From Undibacterium sp. Jales W-56 (lineage in GTDB: Bacteria; Pseudomonadota; Gammaproteobacteria; Burkholderiales; Burkholderiaceae_D): a stretch of 64,000 nt of DNA. This document shows positions 44,887 to 54,340 of this stretch, in pieces. The number at the start of each line of letters is the position of its first letter. Position 1 is the first letter of the stretch. The notes under the pieces are model-generated. The model was not told the origin of the DNA and did not search any database. It was given only the letters and a program-made list of their open reading frames with translations. The stretch lies in contig NZ_JAJLQW010000009.1 of NCBI RefSeq assembly GCF_025548535.1, positions 1 to 64,000 on the forward strand, given 5' to 3'. A program made the translations under genes and the position numbers.

Positions 44887-47043
44887 TCAGGCTGGCGGAT
44901 CCCTCAATGCTTCCAGCAAGGCGCGATCGACCACTGAATCGGCAAGAATCTGCACTGCCTCTCCTGTACGGAATTTATTCGCCAGTTCTTCGCTGGAAAT
45001 CGAAAACGAATCATGTCCTTGACGGTTCGTAAAAATATAGCGGGTGCGTTTAGGGCTGACCCAGGCGAGCTTAAAGCGCGCCGTAGAATCATTGTTGCGT
45101 GCAAAATCAATCCAGACGCCACGCGCCAGGGTTTCCAGCATCAGCGTCCATTCATCTTCGGGCTGATCTATCTGGTCCTGCACATGCCGGTTCAGGCGCC
45201 GTTCGCTCGCGCGTTGGGCGATATTCACGGCGATTTCTAATTGCCGGCGCGGCGAGAATTCCAGCGGTGCGCGTGCAATCGCAGCGTGGCGCTCGGCGAG
45301 TTTGGAGAAGAAAATAACCCGGTCCGGCTCATCCCATTTAATCGCATTCAACCAGGCATTCAGCAAGGTCAGCATGGCAGGCAATTTGCTGACTAACTCC
45401 TTGCGTTCTTCGGCGCTGTTTTTCGGCTTCAGGCTCCAGATCAGGTCGTCCATGGTCTTCAGCGCATTTTCCAAGGCATTCGGCTTTTGATCCTTGACGC
45501 TATGCGCAATCGTCAGAATACGTATCCAATGCTCTTGCAAAAAAGTTTCCAGGAAACCCGCAACTTCGCCCGTCTCCACCCGCAACGATACGTCGTTCTC
45601 GGCGAATTCGCGCGCCAGCCGCATCTTCTCTTGCTTGAGCGCCTCTGCCACCGGCTGAACTATCGCCTCGTCGGTCTTTTGCTCTTCTTCCTTAAGGAAG
45701 TTTTCCAGGTCGGAGACCACATCGGAGAACAGATCAATCTGCTGATCAAATTCTTGCTGAACCCGCTCAACTATCCCCTCTATCATCTGATACAGAGGAT
45801 CCTCGCTACTGCTGTCCGTATTCAGCAATACGCTGGACTTGGCCAAGGTGTCGATCAGGACCCGCGCAGGATGCGTGTCCTTGAAAAAGAAGTCCTTATC
45901 CATCAAGGCAACTTTAAGCGTCGGAATCTGTAACTGACCGATCAAGCCTTTAATATCGGCAGGAATACTAGGATCGTTAAAGACAAAATCAAAAATCCGC
46001 GCCAACAGTTCTATCGTATTTTGATCGATATGCGTCAGATTATCGGTCGGTGCCTGCTGCGATAATTGACGCAGCGGAGAGGCGCTCATACCGCCGGCGA
46101 TCGAGCCCAAATTGTCATTTCTTTGTATGCTGGTCAGGTAATCAAAGAACTGCCGGTCTATCGTGACGGTATCGGCTTTTTCGCCGTAATTACCGGCGTT
46201 GCTCTGATTACCGGTCCACTCCAGCGTATGATCTTTGCCTGTTGCTTCCGCATTCACGGGCTGGCCGGAAAATATATTCCTGAGCTTGTTATGCAAATAC
46301 GGGTCGCGATCAGCGATATCGTCCGAGCGTGTCGTCTCGTTTTTTCGCTGATTTTTTTTATACGAGTCGGTAATGTCAGGCAGGATGCCGCGGGCGATCA
46401 GGGCATCGTTAACTTCTGTCAGAATCGGCTGCAATTGCAAGAAAAGCTGGGGTTGCATCAAGCGCAACACCAGATGATGCGATTCTGGCGCGGTGTCGAA
46501 CTCCATCCAGGCCTGATACACCGCATGCACAAATACTTCCGGTCGAAACGGATTCTGCGATACGCTGATCGGTGTGCGGCGCAGCACATGGCCAATGCGT
46601 ATATTCAGCGCGACCAATTGTTCGGCATTGCTGACTTCCAACGCCTGGCACAGATTGCGCATCAAGACCTTGCTTTCCATTTCCTCAAAAGTCACCAGGG
46701 AAAAATCCTGCTTTTCCTCATCCTTCTTCGACTTTTTACGGGTATTAACGGTGCTGACCTCTTTTGCCAGGGCCGCATTGATCTGGCCCGCCACCAGGCG
46801 ATAAAAGCTCGTGCCATTTCTCTTCAGTAACTGATACGACTGGAAGCTGGTGCTGGCCTCTTCCGGGCGCACCGTCTGATCGGAGATTTTGAACAGCGCT
46901 TCGCTCAGGCGCGTAGAAAATGCCTCAAGCTGGGATGACACCCGATTGGTCGCAACCGGCACCAGGCTTTGTAAAATCAGCAGCCTGCTTGAGCTGGAAA
47001 ACTCACTTTTTTTTGTTGTGTTGTGAAGTGGGATAGTGTCCAT
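44887..47043 (-). CDS. DUF1631 protein
   Basis: 718 residues of the DUF1631 family, recognised by 'QDFSLVTFEEMESKVLMRNLCQALE', here by its landmarks 'LVTFEEME' and 'NPFRPEVF', and by the C-terminal PilZ-like beta region ('FARNNDSTARFKLAWVSPKRTRYIFTNRQG', landmark 'RFKLAWVSPKRTRYIFTNR'). In several members that C-terminal half resembles a PilZ fold and could bind c-di-GMP, consistent with the diguanylate cyclase operon 30 kb away, but the RxxxR motif is not obvious here. Otherwise unknown. Its own terminator and a small membrane-peptide gene lie around it. Confidence 0.82.
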   Translation of the reverse strand: MDTIPLHNTTKKSEFSSSSRLLILQSLVPVATNRVSSQLEAFSTRLSEALFKISDQTVRPEEASTSFQSYQLLKRNGTSFYRLVAGQINAALAKEVSTVNTRKKSKKDEEKQDFSLVTFEEMESKVLMRNLCQALEVSNAEQLVALNIRIGHVLRRTPISVSQNPFRPEVFVHAVYQAWMEFDTAPESHHLVLRLMQPQLFLQLQPILTEVNDALIARGILPDITDSYKKNQRKNETTRSDDIADRDPYLHNKLRNIFSGQPVNAEATGKDHTLEWTGNQSNAGNYGEKADTVTIDRQFFDYLTSIQRNDNLGSIAGGMSASPLRQLSQQAPTDNLTHIDQNTIELLARIFDFVFNDPSIPADIKGLIGQLQIPTLKVALMDKDFFFKDTHPARVLIDTLAKSSVLLNTDSSSEDPLYQMIEGIVERVQQEFDQQIDLFSDVVSDLENFLKEEEQKTDEAIVQPVAEALKQEKMRLAREFAENDVSLRVETGEVAGFLETFLQEHWIRILTIAHSVKDQKPNALENALKTMDDLIWSLKPKNSAEERKELVSKLPAMLTLLNAWLNAIKWDEPDRVIFFSKLAERHAAIARAPLEFSPRRQLEIAVNIAQRASERRLNRHVQDQIDQPEDEWTLMLETLARGVWIDFARNNDSTARFKLAWVSPKRTRYIFTNRQGHDSFSISSEELANKFRTGEAVQILADSVVDRALLEALRDPPA

Positions 47044-47143
47044 CGCGTAGGTCCGTTAACGGTTTCAACCTTTATTGCAAGCATTTTGCAACCATTCACT
47101 GAGGGAAATGTACCTTTTACGTTTTTATTTGAATTACCCTCAT

Positions 47144-47290
47144 TTAATTCGAGTAAATCGCTTCTGAGACAAAAGTAATGAGAACGATCAACATCACAGC
47201 TAGCACCAGCACCATCAATAAACGCCCGAATTTAGGACTGCCGTCGGATGGCGGGGGGATTTTCTGCTCTTGTTGCTCTGGCGCACTCAT
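47144..47290 (-). CDS. 48-residue single-span membrane peptide
   Basis: Charged Pro/Gln-rich N-terminus ('MSAPEQQEQKIPPPSDG') then 'KFGRLLMVLVLAVMLIVLITFVSE', a clear 20-residue hydrophobic span, then a short tail. The hydropathy pattern and codon use look coding, and it lies between DUF1631 and qor on the minus strand. GAGATACT precedes the ATG, a modest ribosome site. No family known to me. It may regulate or anchor a partner in the membrane. Confidence 0.5.
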   Translation of the reverse strand: MSAPEQQEQKIPPPSDGSPKFGRLLMVLVLAVMLIVLITFVSEAIYSN

Positions 47291-47362
47291 AGTATCTCGT
47301 CAGTAATCTCTCAGATTCAGGATGTTAACAGACGCGGGCCGATATGGTGGATAAGTATTGCG

Positions 47363-48349
47363 TTATGGAATCAGGATAGACGAACCTGTTGTTTTTCGCG
47401 CTTCCAGATCGCGATGCGCCTGCGCTGCCTCACTCAGGGCGTAACGTTGTCGTATATCAATACTTACTTTACCACTCTCGACCATGGCAAATAAATGGGC
47501 AGCCATTTGCTCCAGATCGGCGCGCTTCGCAGTGTAATTCATCAAGCTTGGACGGGTAATAAATAGCGAGCCACGCGATGCCAGTTCTTGCAAGCCAAAC
47601 GCCGGAACCGGTCCCGAAGCACTGCCAAAACTGACCATCATGCCCAGCGGCGACAGACAATCGAGCGAGCCGGTAAACGTATCTTTGCCGATCGAGTCGT
47701 ACACCACAGGCACACCCTTGCCTTCGGTAATTTCTTTGACGCGTTCAACAAAATTCTCTTTGTTGTAGTTAATCACATGCGTACAACCGTGGGTTTTTGC
47801 CAGTTCGCCTTTTTCATCTGAACCGACGGTACCGATCATTTTAACGCCGATGGCGCGTGCCCATTGACAGGCAATCAAGCCGACGCCGCCCGCCGCCGCA
47901 TGGAATAAAATCGTCTCGCCGCCTTTGAGCGGGAAAGTCCGGTGAAATAAATACTGCACCGTCAGCCCTTGCAGCATCATGCCTGCCGCGGTCTCGAAAT
48001 CGATGCTGTCCGGTAGTCGCACCAGGTTATCCGCCGGCATCACGCGCGCCTCAGCATAAGCGCCGTTCGGACGACCTGCGTACGCGACGCGGTCACCGGG
48101 CTTGACATGGGTCACCCCGTCGCCGACCGCTTCTACCACGCCGGACGCTTCCATCCCCAGGCCGGCAGGCAAAGGCTGGGGATATAAACCAGTACGGAAA
48201 TACACGTCGATAAAATTCAGACCACAAGCGGCATGCCGCACCAATGCCTCGCCGGAACCGGGTTGCCCCAGCGGCACATCAACAAACTCCATGACTTCCG
48301 GACCGCCGGTTTGTTGAATTCGGATTGCTTTTGTTGTAGATGTGGTCAT
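47363..48349 (-). CDS. qorA: NADPH-dependent quinone oxidoreductase (zinc-free MDR superfamily)
   Basis: 328 residues from 'MTTSTTKAIRI'; GGAAGAG stands just before this ATG, while an ATG four codons upstream lacks one. 'AAAGGVGLIACQWARAIG' is the NADPH-binding Gly motif; there are no zinc-binding Cys clusters, so it is the quinone oxidoreductase branch rather than an alcohol dehydrogenase. It reduces quinones with NADPH, often avoiding toxic semiquinones. It is the last of a group on the minus strand that also includes the EamA transporter, 33 bases upstream. Confidence 0.9.
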   Translation of the reverse strand: MTTSTTKAIRIQQTGGPEVMEFVDVPLGQPGSGEALVRHAACGLNFIDVYFRTGLYPQPLPAGLGMEASGVVEAVGDGVTHVKPGDRVAYAGRPNGAYAEARVMPADNLVRLPDSIDFETAAGMMLQGLTVQYLFHRTFPLKGGETILFHAAAGGVGLIACQWARAIGVKMIGTVGSDEKGELAKTHGCTHVINYNKENFVERVKEITEGKGVPVVYDSIGKDTFTGSLDCLSPLGMMVSFGSASGPVPAFGLQELASRGSLFITRPSLMNYTAKRADLEQMAAHLFAMVESGKVSIDIRQRYALSEAAQAHRDLEARKTTGSSILIP

Positions 48350-48382
48350 GGTCTCTTCCATTGATTTAGGTGAATGAAAAAT

Positions 48383-49300
48383 CTACTTCTTTCTCGATAA
48401 CAGATACATACCGCCTATGACTAAAACCGTTCCTGCCAACTGCCAGCCGGTAATCGGTTCATTTAAAAAAAACGCGCCCAAAAACAAAGTCGATACCGGC
48501 CCTATCATGCCTGCTTGCGACGCAGTCGGCGCACCGATACGCTGTACCGCAATCATCGTCAAAAACACCGGCAGCACCGTACAAAAAATCGCATTCACCA
48601 GTGACAGCCAATACACCGCAGCAGGCTGCACCAGCATGCTGGTCGGACGCAATACGAAGAACTGCCCTATGCAGGCCACGCTGGAAACACACATCGCATA
48701 CGACACCAGGCGCAAGGTGCCCAGCCGCATCACCAGCTGTCCCGACTGTATCAGGTACAAGGCATAAGAAATCGCCGCCCCCAAGACCAATGCCGCCCCC
48801 AGCATCACGTCGGCACCGCCGAATTGCAGATCATGTAAAAACACCAGCACGATCCCCAGATACGACACGCCCAATGCCGCCCATTCAATCCGGCTGACTT
48901 TACGCTGCAAAAAGAATACCGAAATCAATAACACAAACGATGGCGTCAAAAACAAAATCAGCCGCTCCAGACCCGCCGTAATGTATTGCAAACCTAAAAA
49001 ATCCAGGAAGCTCGATAAATAATAGCCAACCAGGCCCAGGCCAACCAGACGCCAGCGATCGGCGACCGTCAGCGCCCCGCCCTTATGTGCCTGCCAGATC
49101 GCTATCGCAGCGAATACCGGCAGGGAAAACAGCATACGAAACGTAATCAAGGTCACCGCATCGACGTGATAACGATAAATCAGTTTAGCGACAATCGCCT
49201 TGGTGGAAAATAAAACGGCGCCGGTGATTGCAATGCTCAGGCCGATCAAGTACTGGTGTCGTTCGTGGGTGCTGCGGTGGTGAGTCGATTGAGTAGTCAT
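48383..49300 (-). CDS. EamA/DMT family transporter
   Basis: 305 residues, ten hydrophobic helices in two EamA halves ('GAVLFSTKAIVAKLIYRY' opens the first, 'IFCTVLPVFLTMIAVQRIG' and 'GPVSTLFLGAFFLNEPI' mark the second, as in RhaT/EamA exporters). Substrate unknown; family members export amino acids or metabolites. It begins about 360 bases from the frmA start in a divergent layout, with an AATATACT-type palindrome in between, so it may be co-regulated with formaldehyde detoxification or with the DUF1345 promoters. Confidence 0.9.
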   Translation of the reverse strand: MTTQSTHHRSTHERHQYLIGLSIAITGAVLFSTKAIVAKLIYRYHVDAVTLITFRMLFSLPVFAAIAIWQAHKGGALTVADRWRLVGLGLVGYYLSSFLDFLGLQYITAGLERLILFLTPSFVLLISVFFLQRKVSRIEWAALGVSYLGIVLVFLHDLQFGGADVMLGAALVLGAAISYALYLIQSGQLVMRLGTLRLVSYAMCVSSVACIGQFFVLRPTSMLVQPAAVYWLSLVNAIFCTVLPVFLTMIAVQRIGAPTASQAGMIGPVSTLFLGAFFLNEPITGWQLAGTVLVIGGMYLLSRKK

Positions 49301-49411
49301 GCCAAATATTGTAAGGGCATATCCGATTCTGCGTACTTAGGACAAATCCGTATTGCGTGTTTGCTGCGCCTGTTAATAAGCTTAGGAAAAACCATGATGG
49401 CGAGAAAAATA

Positions 49412-49434
49412 TATATACTCCCACTAAGTATATT
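49412..49434. promoter_or_regulatory. Palindromic operator, copy 3 (TATATACT-N7-AGTATATT)
   Basis: Arms match the two upstream copies at 7 of 8 and 8 of 8 positions, spacer CCCACTA. An extra half-site GGGGAGTATATG lies at 49487-49498. It lies between the EamA and frmA genes, 112-134 bases from the EamA start. The binding protein is unknown; a CsoR/FrmR-type repressor was considered but those sites are G-tract based and the match is not good enough to name it. Confidence 0.5.
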
Positions 49435-49659
49435 TTCAATAACTAATTACCATAAGCGGATAACACAATCTTTTTTGAAATAATAAGGGGAGTATATGAA
49501 TTACTGGATTTAAAATGGAATTTTGCCGAAATGGCATAATACCCGCCAACATGCATCATCAAGAAATGCGTAACGACCACAACTACATCGTTCAGCGCGC
49601 CGGTAACGACTTAATGCATGGCATCCACATCGCCCCACCCGAATACGCAAAGGACAGAC

Positions 49660-50766
49660 ATGAAAACCAAAGCAGCAGTCGCATGGCAAGCCGGCAAACC
49701 TCTGACGATTGAAGAAGTGGAGTTAGGCGGCCCGAAAGCCGGCGAAGTCCTGGTCGAAATCAAAGCCACCGGCATTTGCCACACCGATTACTACACCCTG
49801 TCCGGTGCCGATCCTGAAGGCATCTTCCCGGCGATTCTCGGACATGAAGGCGCGGGCGTCGTGGTCGATGTCGGTCCCGGCGTCAAGAGTTTGAAAAAAG
49901 ACGATCATGTGATTCCGCTGTACACACCGGAATGCCGCGAATGCAAATTCTGCCTGTCCCAAAAAACCAATCTCTGTCAGGCGATTCGCAGCACCCAGGG
50001 CCGCGGCCTGATGCCGGACGCAACCAGTCGTTTTTCTTTAGATGGCAAGCCGCTGTATCACTATATGGGTACATCGACCTTCTCGAATTACATCGTGGTA
50101 CCCGAGATCGCCCTGGCAAAAATCCGCGAAGACGCACCATTCGACAAGGTCTGCTACATCGGCTGCGGCGTGACGACGGGCGTAGGCGCAGTCTTGTTCA
50201 CCGCCAAAGTGGAAGCGGGTGCCAATGTGGTCGTGTTCGGTCTCGGCGGTATCGGCCTGAATGTGATCCAGGCGGCACGCATGGTCGGCGCGAATAAAAT
50301 CATCGGCGTCGATATCAATCCGAATCGTGAAGCAATGGCACGCAAATTCGGCATGACCCACTTCGTCAATCCAAACGAAGTCGGCAATGTGGTTGATGCG
50401 ATCATCGGCCTGACCGATGGCGGCGCCGATTATAGTTTTGAGTGCATAGGCAACACTACCACCATGCGTCAATCGCTGGAATCCTGCCATAAAGGCTGGG
50501 GCCAGTCGATCATCATCGGCGTCGCTGCGGCCGGCCAGGAAATCAGCACACGTCCGTTCCAGCTGGTCACCGGCCGTGTCTGGAAAGGTTCGGCTTTCGG
50601 CGGCGCACGCGGCCGCACCGATGTACCGAAAATCGTCGACTGGTACATGGAAGGCAAACTGAATATCGACGACCTGATCACGCACAAATTGCCTTTGGAA
50701 CGCATCAACGAAGGCTTCGATCTGATGAAGAGCGGCGAATCGATTCGCTCTGTTGTTGAGTTCTGA
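49660..50766 (+). CDS. frmA: S-(hydroxymethyl)glutathione dehydrogenase (class III ADH)
   Basis: 368 residues from 'MKTKAAVAW'; the upstream in-frame ATG is 14 codons earlier with no ribosome site. Catalytic zinc: Cys in 'ATGICHTDYYTL', 'GHEGAGVVVDVG' with the His, and 'CIG'-type later ligand; structural zinc Cys cluster in 'CRECKFCLSQKTNLC'. NAD binding 'FGLGGIGLNVIQ'. It oxidises the formaldehyde-glutathione adduct to S-formylglutathione. fghA follows after 10 bases, completing the two-step route. No frmR repressor is adjacent. Confidence 0.96.
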   Translation: MKTKAAVAWQAGKPLTIEEVELGGPKAGEVLVEIKATGICHTDYYTLSGADPEGIFPAILGHEGAGVVVDVGPGVKSLKKDDHVIPLYTPECRECKFCLSQKTNLCQAIRSTQGRGLMPDATSRFSLDGKPLYHYMGTSTFSNYIVVPEIALAKIREDAPFDKVCYIGCGVTTGVGAVLFTAKVEAGANVVVFGLGGIGLNVIQAARMVGANKIIGVDINPNREAMARKFGMTHFVNPNEVGNVVDAIIGLTDGGADYSFECIGNTTTMRQSLESCHKGWGQSIIIGVAAAGQEISTRPFQLVTGRVWKGSAFGGARGRTDVPKIVDWYMEGKLNIDDLITHKLPLERINEGFDLMKSGESIRSVVEF

Positions 50767-50776
50767 GGTAACTGCG

Positions 50777-51649
50777 ATGGGAACTCAAATAACCGCCGCC
50801 GCTTTAGAAATAATCAGCGAACACGCCTGCTACGGCGGCGTGCAAGGTTTTTATCGTCACGAGTCCAGCGAGATTGGCTTGCCGATGCGGTTTTCGGTAT
50901 TCCAGCCGCCGCAGGCCAAAGACCGCGCCGTGCCCGTCCTGTTCTATCTGGCGGGACTGACCTGCAGCGAAGAAACCTTCATGATCAAAGCCGGGGCTCA
51001 ACGACTGGCGGCGCAACTCGGCCTCATGCTGGTCGCGCCGGATACCAGTCCGCGCGGGGCGAATATCGCGGGCGACGGCGACCACTGGGATTTCGGTGTG
51101 GCGGCCGGTTTTTACCTCGATGCAATACAAGCACCGTGGGAAAAACATTACCGTATGTATTCCTACGTCGTGCATGAATTGCGCCAAAAGATACTCAAGA
51201 ATTTCGCCGCGCGCGAAGACCGTACCGGCATCTTTGGCCACTCCATGGGCGGTCATGGGGCTTTGACGCTAGCCTTGCGTAACCGGGACATTTACCGCTC
51301 AGTCTCTGCCTTCGCACCGATCGCAGCCCCGACCAAATGCCCCTGGGGACAAAAAGCATTCAACGGCTATCTGGGACCGGATCAAAGCACCTGGCTAGAT
51401 TACGACGCCTCGATCTTGATGGCGAACACCAGCACCCCTTTCCCGCACGGGATTTTGATCGATCAGGGTCTGGCGGATAAGTTTTTGGCGGAACAATTAT
51501 TGCCGCAAGAATTTGAAGCCGCCTGCAACACAGCGAACCAGCCCTTAACGCTGCGACGCCATGAAGGCTATGATCATGGCTACTACTTCATCACGAGTTT
51601 CATCGACGATCATCTGCGTTTTCATGCGGCAATTTTGAATGCGGCATGA
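50777..51649 (+). CDS. fghA: S-formylglutathione hydrolase
   Basis: 290 residues from 'MGTQITAAALE'; GAGGTAACTG precedes this ATG, and an ATG eight codons earlier overlaps frmA. Alpha/beta hydrolase with the nucleophile 'GHSMGGHGA' and the His in 'HEGYDHGYYF', both standard for the esterase D family. It releases formate and regenerates glutathione after FrmA. Coupled to frmA with a 10-base gap. Confidence 0.96.
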   Translation: MGTQITAAALEIISEHACYGGVQGFYRHESSEIGLPMRFSVFQPPQAKDRAVPVLFYLAGLTCSEETFMIKAGAQRLAAQLGLMLVAPDTSPRGANIAGDGDHWDFGVAAGFYLDAIQAPWEKHYRMYSYVVHELRQKILKNFAAREDRTGIFGHSMGGHGALTLALRNRDIYRSVSAFAPIAAPTKCPWGQKAFNGYLGPDQSTWLDYDASILMANTSTPFPHGILIDQGLADKFLAEQLLPQEFEAACNTANQPLTLRRHEGYDHGYYFITSFIDDHLRFHAAILNAA

Positions 51650-51800
51650 TGAGAAAAGATATTGACTCTGATTGCGGCTTACAAAGAAAATAAGGTAACC
51701 GCAGAAACGCACAGAGCGCAGAGCAAACAGGATTTGCTTTGCGTTATTTGCATCTCTCCGCTAAATGATCGTCTTGGTGTTGTTTTACGTCCCGTCGACT

Positions 51801-53420
51801 CTATCTTTTCTTCAAAATAGAACCGAGCACACCGCGAATAATCTCCCGTCCGACCTGCGATCCTATCGTCCGTACCGCCGACTTGACCATGGTTTCAGCC
51901 ACATTATCGCGACGGCGGATTCCTCCGCTACCTCCTAGCAAATTGCCAAACACACTTTTCAGCGTATCGCCAATACCGCCTTGTTCCTGGGTTTGTTCCC
52001 GTGTTTGTTCTTGTCTTTGTGCAGGGATCGTCGGTACTGACTCGGGTGCTGGACTACTTGCTGTACTGCCGCCGGAATTACCCCAGCCGTCACCGAGACC
52101 GCCGGAGCTATTGGCTGGCGGCGCACTCTGCGCATGGTTGTTGGCGACTCTGCCTTTGAGTTTTTCGTAAGCCGAGTCGCGATCTATGGTTTTTTCATAC
52201 ACGCCTGCGACAATCGAACTGGCCATCATTTGCTGACGCTCTTCAGCAGAGATCGGTCCGATTTGCGATGCGGGCGGCAAGATGAAACCGCGCTGGACGA
52301 TATTCGGCCGGCCCTTTTCATCGAGAAAGGAAATCAATGCCTCACCCACACCGAGTTCGCTGATGACTTGTGCGGTATCGAGGTCGGGATTCGGACGGAA
52401 AGTCTCTGCCGCTGCCTGCACCGCTTTCTGGTCGCGCGGTGTGTAGGCGCGTAAGGCATGCTGGACGCGATTGCCAAGCTGCCCCAGCACCGTGTCAGGA
52501 ATATCGAGCGGATTTTGCGTGACGAAATACACGCCGACACCTTTGGAACGGATCAGGCGCACCACTTGCTCAATTTTTTGCAGCAAGACTTTAGGAGCTT
52601 CGTCGAACAGCAAATGCGCTTCATCGAAGAAGAACACCATCTTAGGCTGATCGAGATCGCCGACTTCGGGCAAATGCTCATACAACTCGGATAGCATCCA
52701 CAACAAGAAAGTCGAATACAGGCGCGGCGATTGCAGCAACTGGTCGGCGGCGAGGATATTCACTATACCTTTGCCGCTGGCGTCGGTTTGCAGCATATCG
52801 TCGAGATTCAGCATCGGCTCGCCAAAGAATTGCTCGCCGCCCTGCTCGGAAATCGCCAGCAGACCGCGCTGTATCGCACCGATGCTGGCGGCAGAGATAT
52901 TGCCGTATTCGGTCTGGAATTCGCTGGCGTTGTCACCCAGATGCTGCAACATCGCACGCAGGTCTTTGCTGTCCAGCAGGAGCAAGCCGTTGTCATCGGC
53001 GATTTTAAAGGCGAGCTGTAATACGCCTTCCTGGGTTTCATTCAGGTTCAGCATACGGCCCAGCATCAGCGGCCCCAGATCCGAGATCGTGGCGCGTACC
53101 GGATGCCCTTGTTTGCCGAACACATCCCAGAATGTCACGGGACAAGCCTGCCAGCTTGGCGCATCAACGCCAATTTGCTCGCAACGCTGCTGCATTTTAG
53201 GACTAAGCTGGCCTGCGTTTGCCATGCCGGACAGGTCGCCCTTGACGTCCGCCATGAAGACCGGCACGCCGATGTCCGAGAAAGCCTGCGCCATGACTTG
53301 CAATGTCACGGTCTTGCCAGTGCCGGTCGCGCCGGTGATGCAACCGTGGCGATTCGCCCAATCTGACAACAAATGCAGTTCCTGCACTTGATTTTTTGCG
53401 ATAAGCAGTGGTTTTGACAT
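51801..53420 (-). CDS. HerA-like ATPase of the DUF853/YjgR family
   Basis: 539 residues from '[15 protein letters not shown]'; the earlier in-frame ATG is 13 codons upstream. P-loop '[17 protein letters not shown]', Walker B in '[17 protein letters not shown]', then '[38 protein letters not shown]', quoted here by its landmark '[18 protein letters not shown]'. The C-terminal 70 residues are Ser/Gly/Gln-rich and end in a short basic helix. HerA-type ATPases form hexameric pumps; the DUF853 branch has no clear role. Single gene, divergent from yebC across about 130 bases. Confidence 0.9.
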   Translation of the reverse strand: MSKPLLIAKNQVQELHLLSDWANRHGCITGATGTGKTVTLQVMAQAFSDIGVPVFMADVKGDLSGMANAGQLSPKMQQRCEQIGVDAPSWQACPVTFWDVFGKQGHPVRATISDLGPLMLGRMLNLNETQEGVLQLAFKIADDNGLLLLDSKDLRAMLQHLGDNASEFQTEYGNISAASIGAIQRGLLAISEQGGEQFFGEPMLNLDDMLQTDASGKGIVNILAADQLLQSPRLYSTFLLWMLSELYEHLPEVGDLDQPKMVFFFDEAHLLFDEAPKVLLQKIEQVVRLIRSKGVGVYFVTQNPLDIPDTVLGQLGNRVQHALRAYTPRDQKAVQAAAETFRPNPDLDTAQVISELGVGEALISFLDEKGRPNIVQRGFILPPASQIGPISAEERQQMMASSIVAGVYEKTIDRDSAYEKLKGRVANNHAQSAPPANSSGGLGDGWGNSGGSTASSPAPESVPTIPAQRQEQTREQTQEQGGIGDTLKSVFGNLLGGSGGIRRRDNVAETMVKSAVRTIGSQVGREIIRGVLGSILKKR

Positions 53421-53551
53421 GGTTTTGGTCGCTCTCCAAGGGGATTTGAATAAAATCACTATGTTAAAATGGCAGACTTCATTATAGAACCGAAGCTAAG
53501 GGAATTTGCCTGGCTTTAGGTGAGCAATTGCCAATTCAAGAGAGAGCGATC

Positions 53552-54277
53552 ATGGCAGGACATAGTAAATGGGCCAATATCAAGCATAAAAAAGCGGCCA
53601 CCGATGCAAAACGCGGCAAAATCTGGACTCGTTTAATCAAGGAAATTACAGTTGCAGCACGCATGGGCGGCGACGATGTCGCCTCGAATCCACGTCTGCG
53701 CCTGGCGGTCGACAAAGCAGCTGGCGCGAATATGCCGAAAGAAAACGTCACGCGCGCGATACAACGCGGTAGCGGTACGCTGGAAGGCGCAAACTACGAA
53801 GAGATCCGCTACGAGGGCTACGGCATCGGCGGCGCAGCGATCATCGTTGACTGCATGACCGACAACCGGGTGCGTACCGTGGCAGAAGTACGCCACGCAT
53901 TCAGCAAATTCGGTGGCAATATGGGCACCGAAGGATCGGTCGCGTTTTTGTTCACGCATTGCGGTCAGATGCTGTTTGCCCCCGGCACCAATGAAGATGC
54001 CCTGATGGAAGCCGCATTGGAAACCGGTGCCGACGACGTCCTTACCGACGACGAAGGTGGCATCGAAGTGCTGTGCCAGCCTTACGATATGTCCGGCATC
54101 AAAGACGCGCTGGAAAAAGCCGGATTCATCCCGGAAGTCGCTGAAGTCATCATGAAGCCCGGCACAGAAACCGTGTTCACCGGCGACGACGCGATCAAGA
54201 TGCAAAAATTACTGGATGCGCTGGAAAATCTGGATGACGTGCAGGAAGTCTTCACCAACGCCATCATCGAAGATTAA
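53552..54277 (+). CDS. yebC: YebC/PmpR family protein
   Basis: 241 residues from '[32 protein letters not shown]', recognised by the landmark '[14 protein letters not shown]'; AGAGAGCG is upstream. Family landmarks '[16 protein letters not shown]' and '[15 protein letters not shown]'. YebC proteins are translation-related: recent work places them with ribosomes that stall on proline stretches; older work calls them transcriptional regulators. The next gene is purD; a perfect hairpin lies between. Confidence 0.94.
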   Translation: MAGHSKWANIKHKKAATDAKRGKIWTRLIKEITVAARMGGDDVASNPRLRLAVDKAAGANMPKENVTRAIQRGSGTLEGANYEEIRYEGYGIGGAAIIVDCMTDNRVRTVAEVRHAFSKFGGNMGTEGSVAFLFTHCGQMLFAPGTNEDALMEAALETGADDVLTDDEGGIEVLCQPYDMSGIKDALEKAGFIPEVAEVIMKPGTETVFTGDDAIKMQKLLDALENLDDVQEVFTNAIIED

Positions 54278-54284
54278 ATCTGAC

Positions 54285-54313
54285 TTGCATTTGCAGAATT
54301 GCTGCAAATGCAA
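54285..54313. other. Perfect 12-base hairpin between yebC and purD
   Basis: TTGCATTTGCAG / CTGCAAATGCAA with a five-base loop. No T-run follows, so it is not a classic terminator; an mRNA-stabilising or attenuating role is possible. It is located 8 bases after the yebC stop and 28 bases before purD. Confidence 0.6.
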
Positions 54314-54340
54314 ATCAGCCATTGAAAAAAGAAAGCTGTT

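Noticed and set aside
46066-46830. 254-codon reading frame antisense to DUF1631
   Set aside because: No domain, no ribosome site, and the opposite strand carries a family protein.
49412-49498. FrmR/CsoR-type operator before frmA
   Set aside because: Those sites are centred on G/C tracts flanked by TATA; the better reading is the AATATACT palindrome shared with DUF1345, so I do not name the repressor.
51690-51735. Possible second copy of the CTCTGTG-type text seen inside the MITE-like element
   Set aside because: Only scattered matches to 23076-23110, no shared ends; common low-complexity intergenic text.
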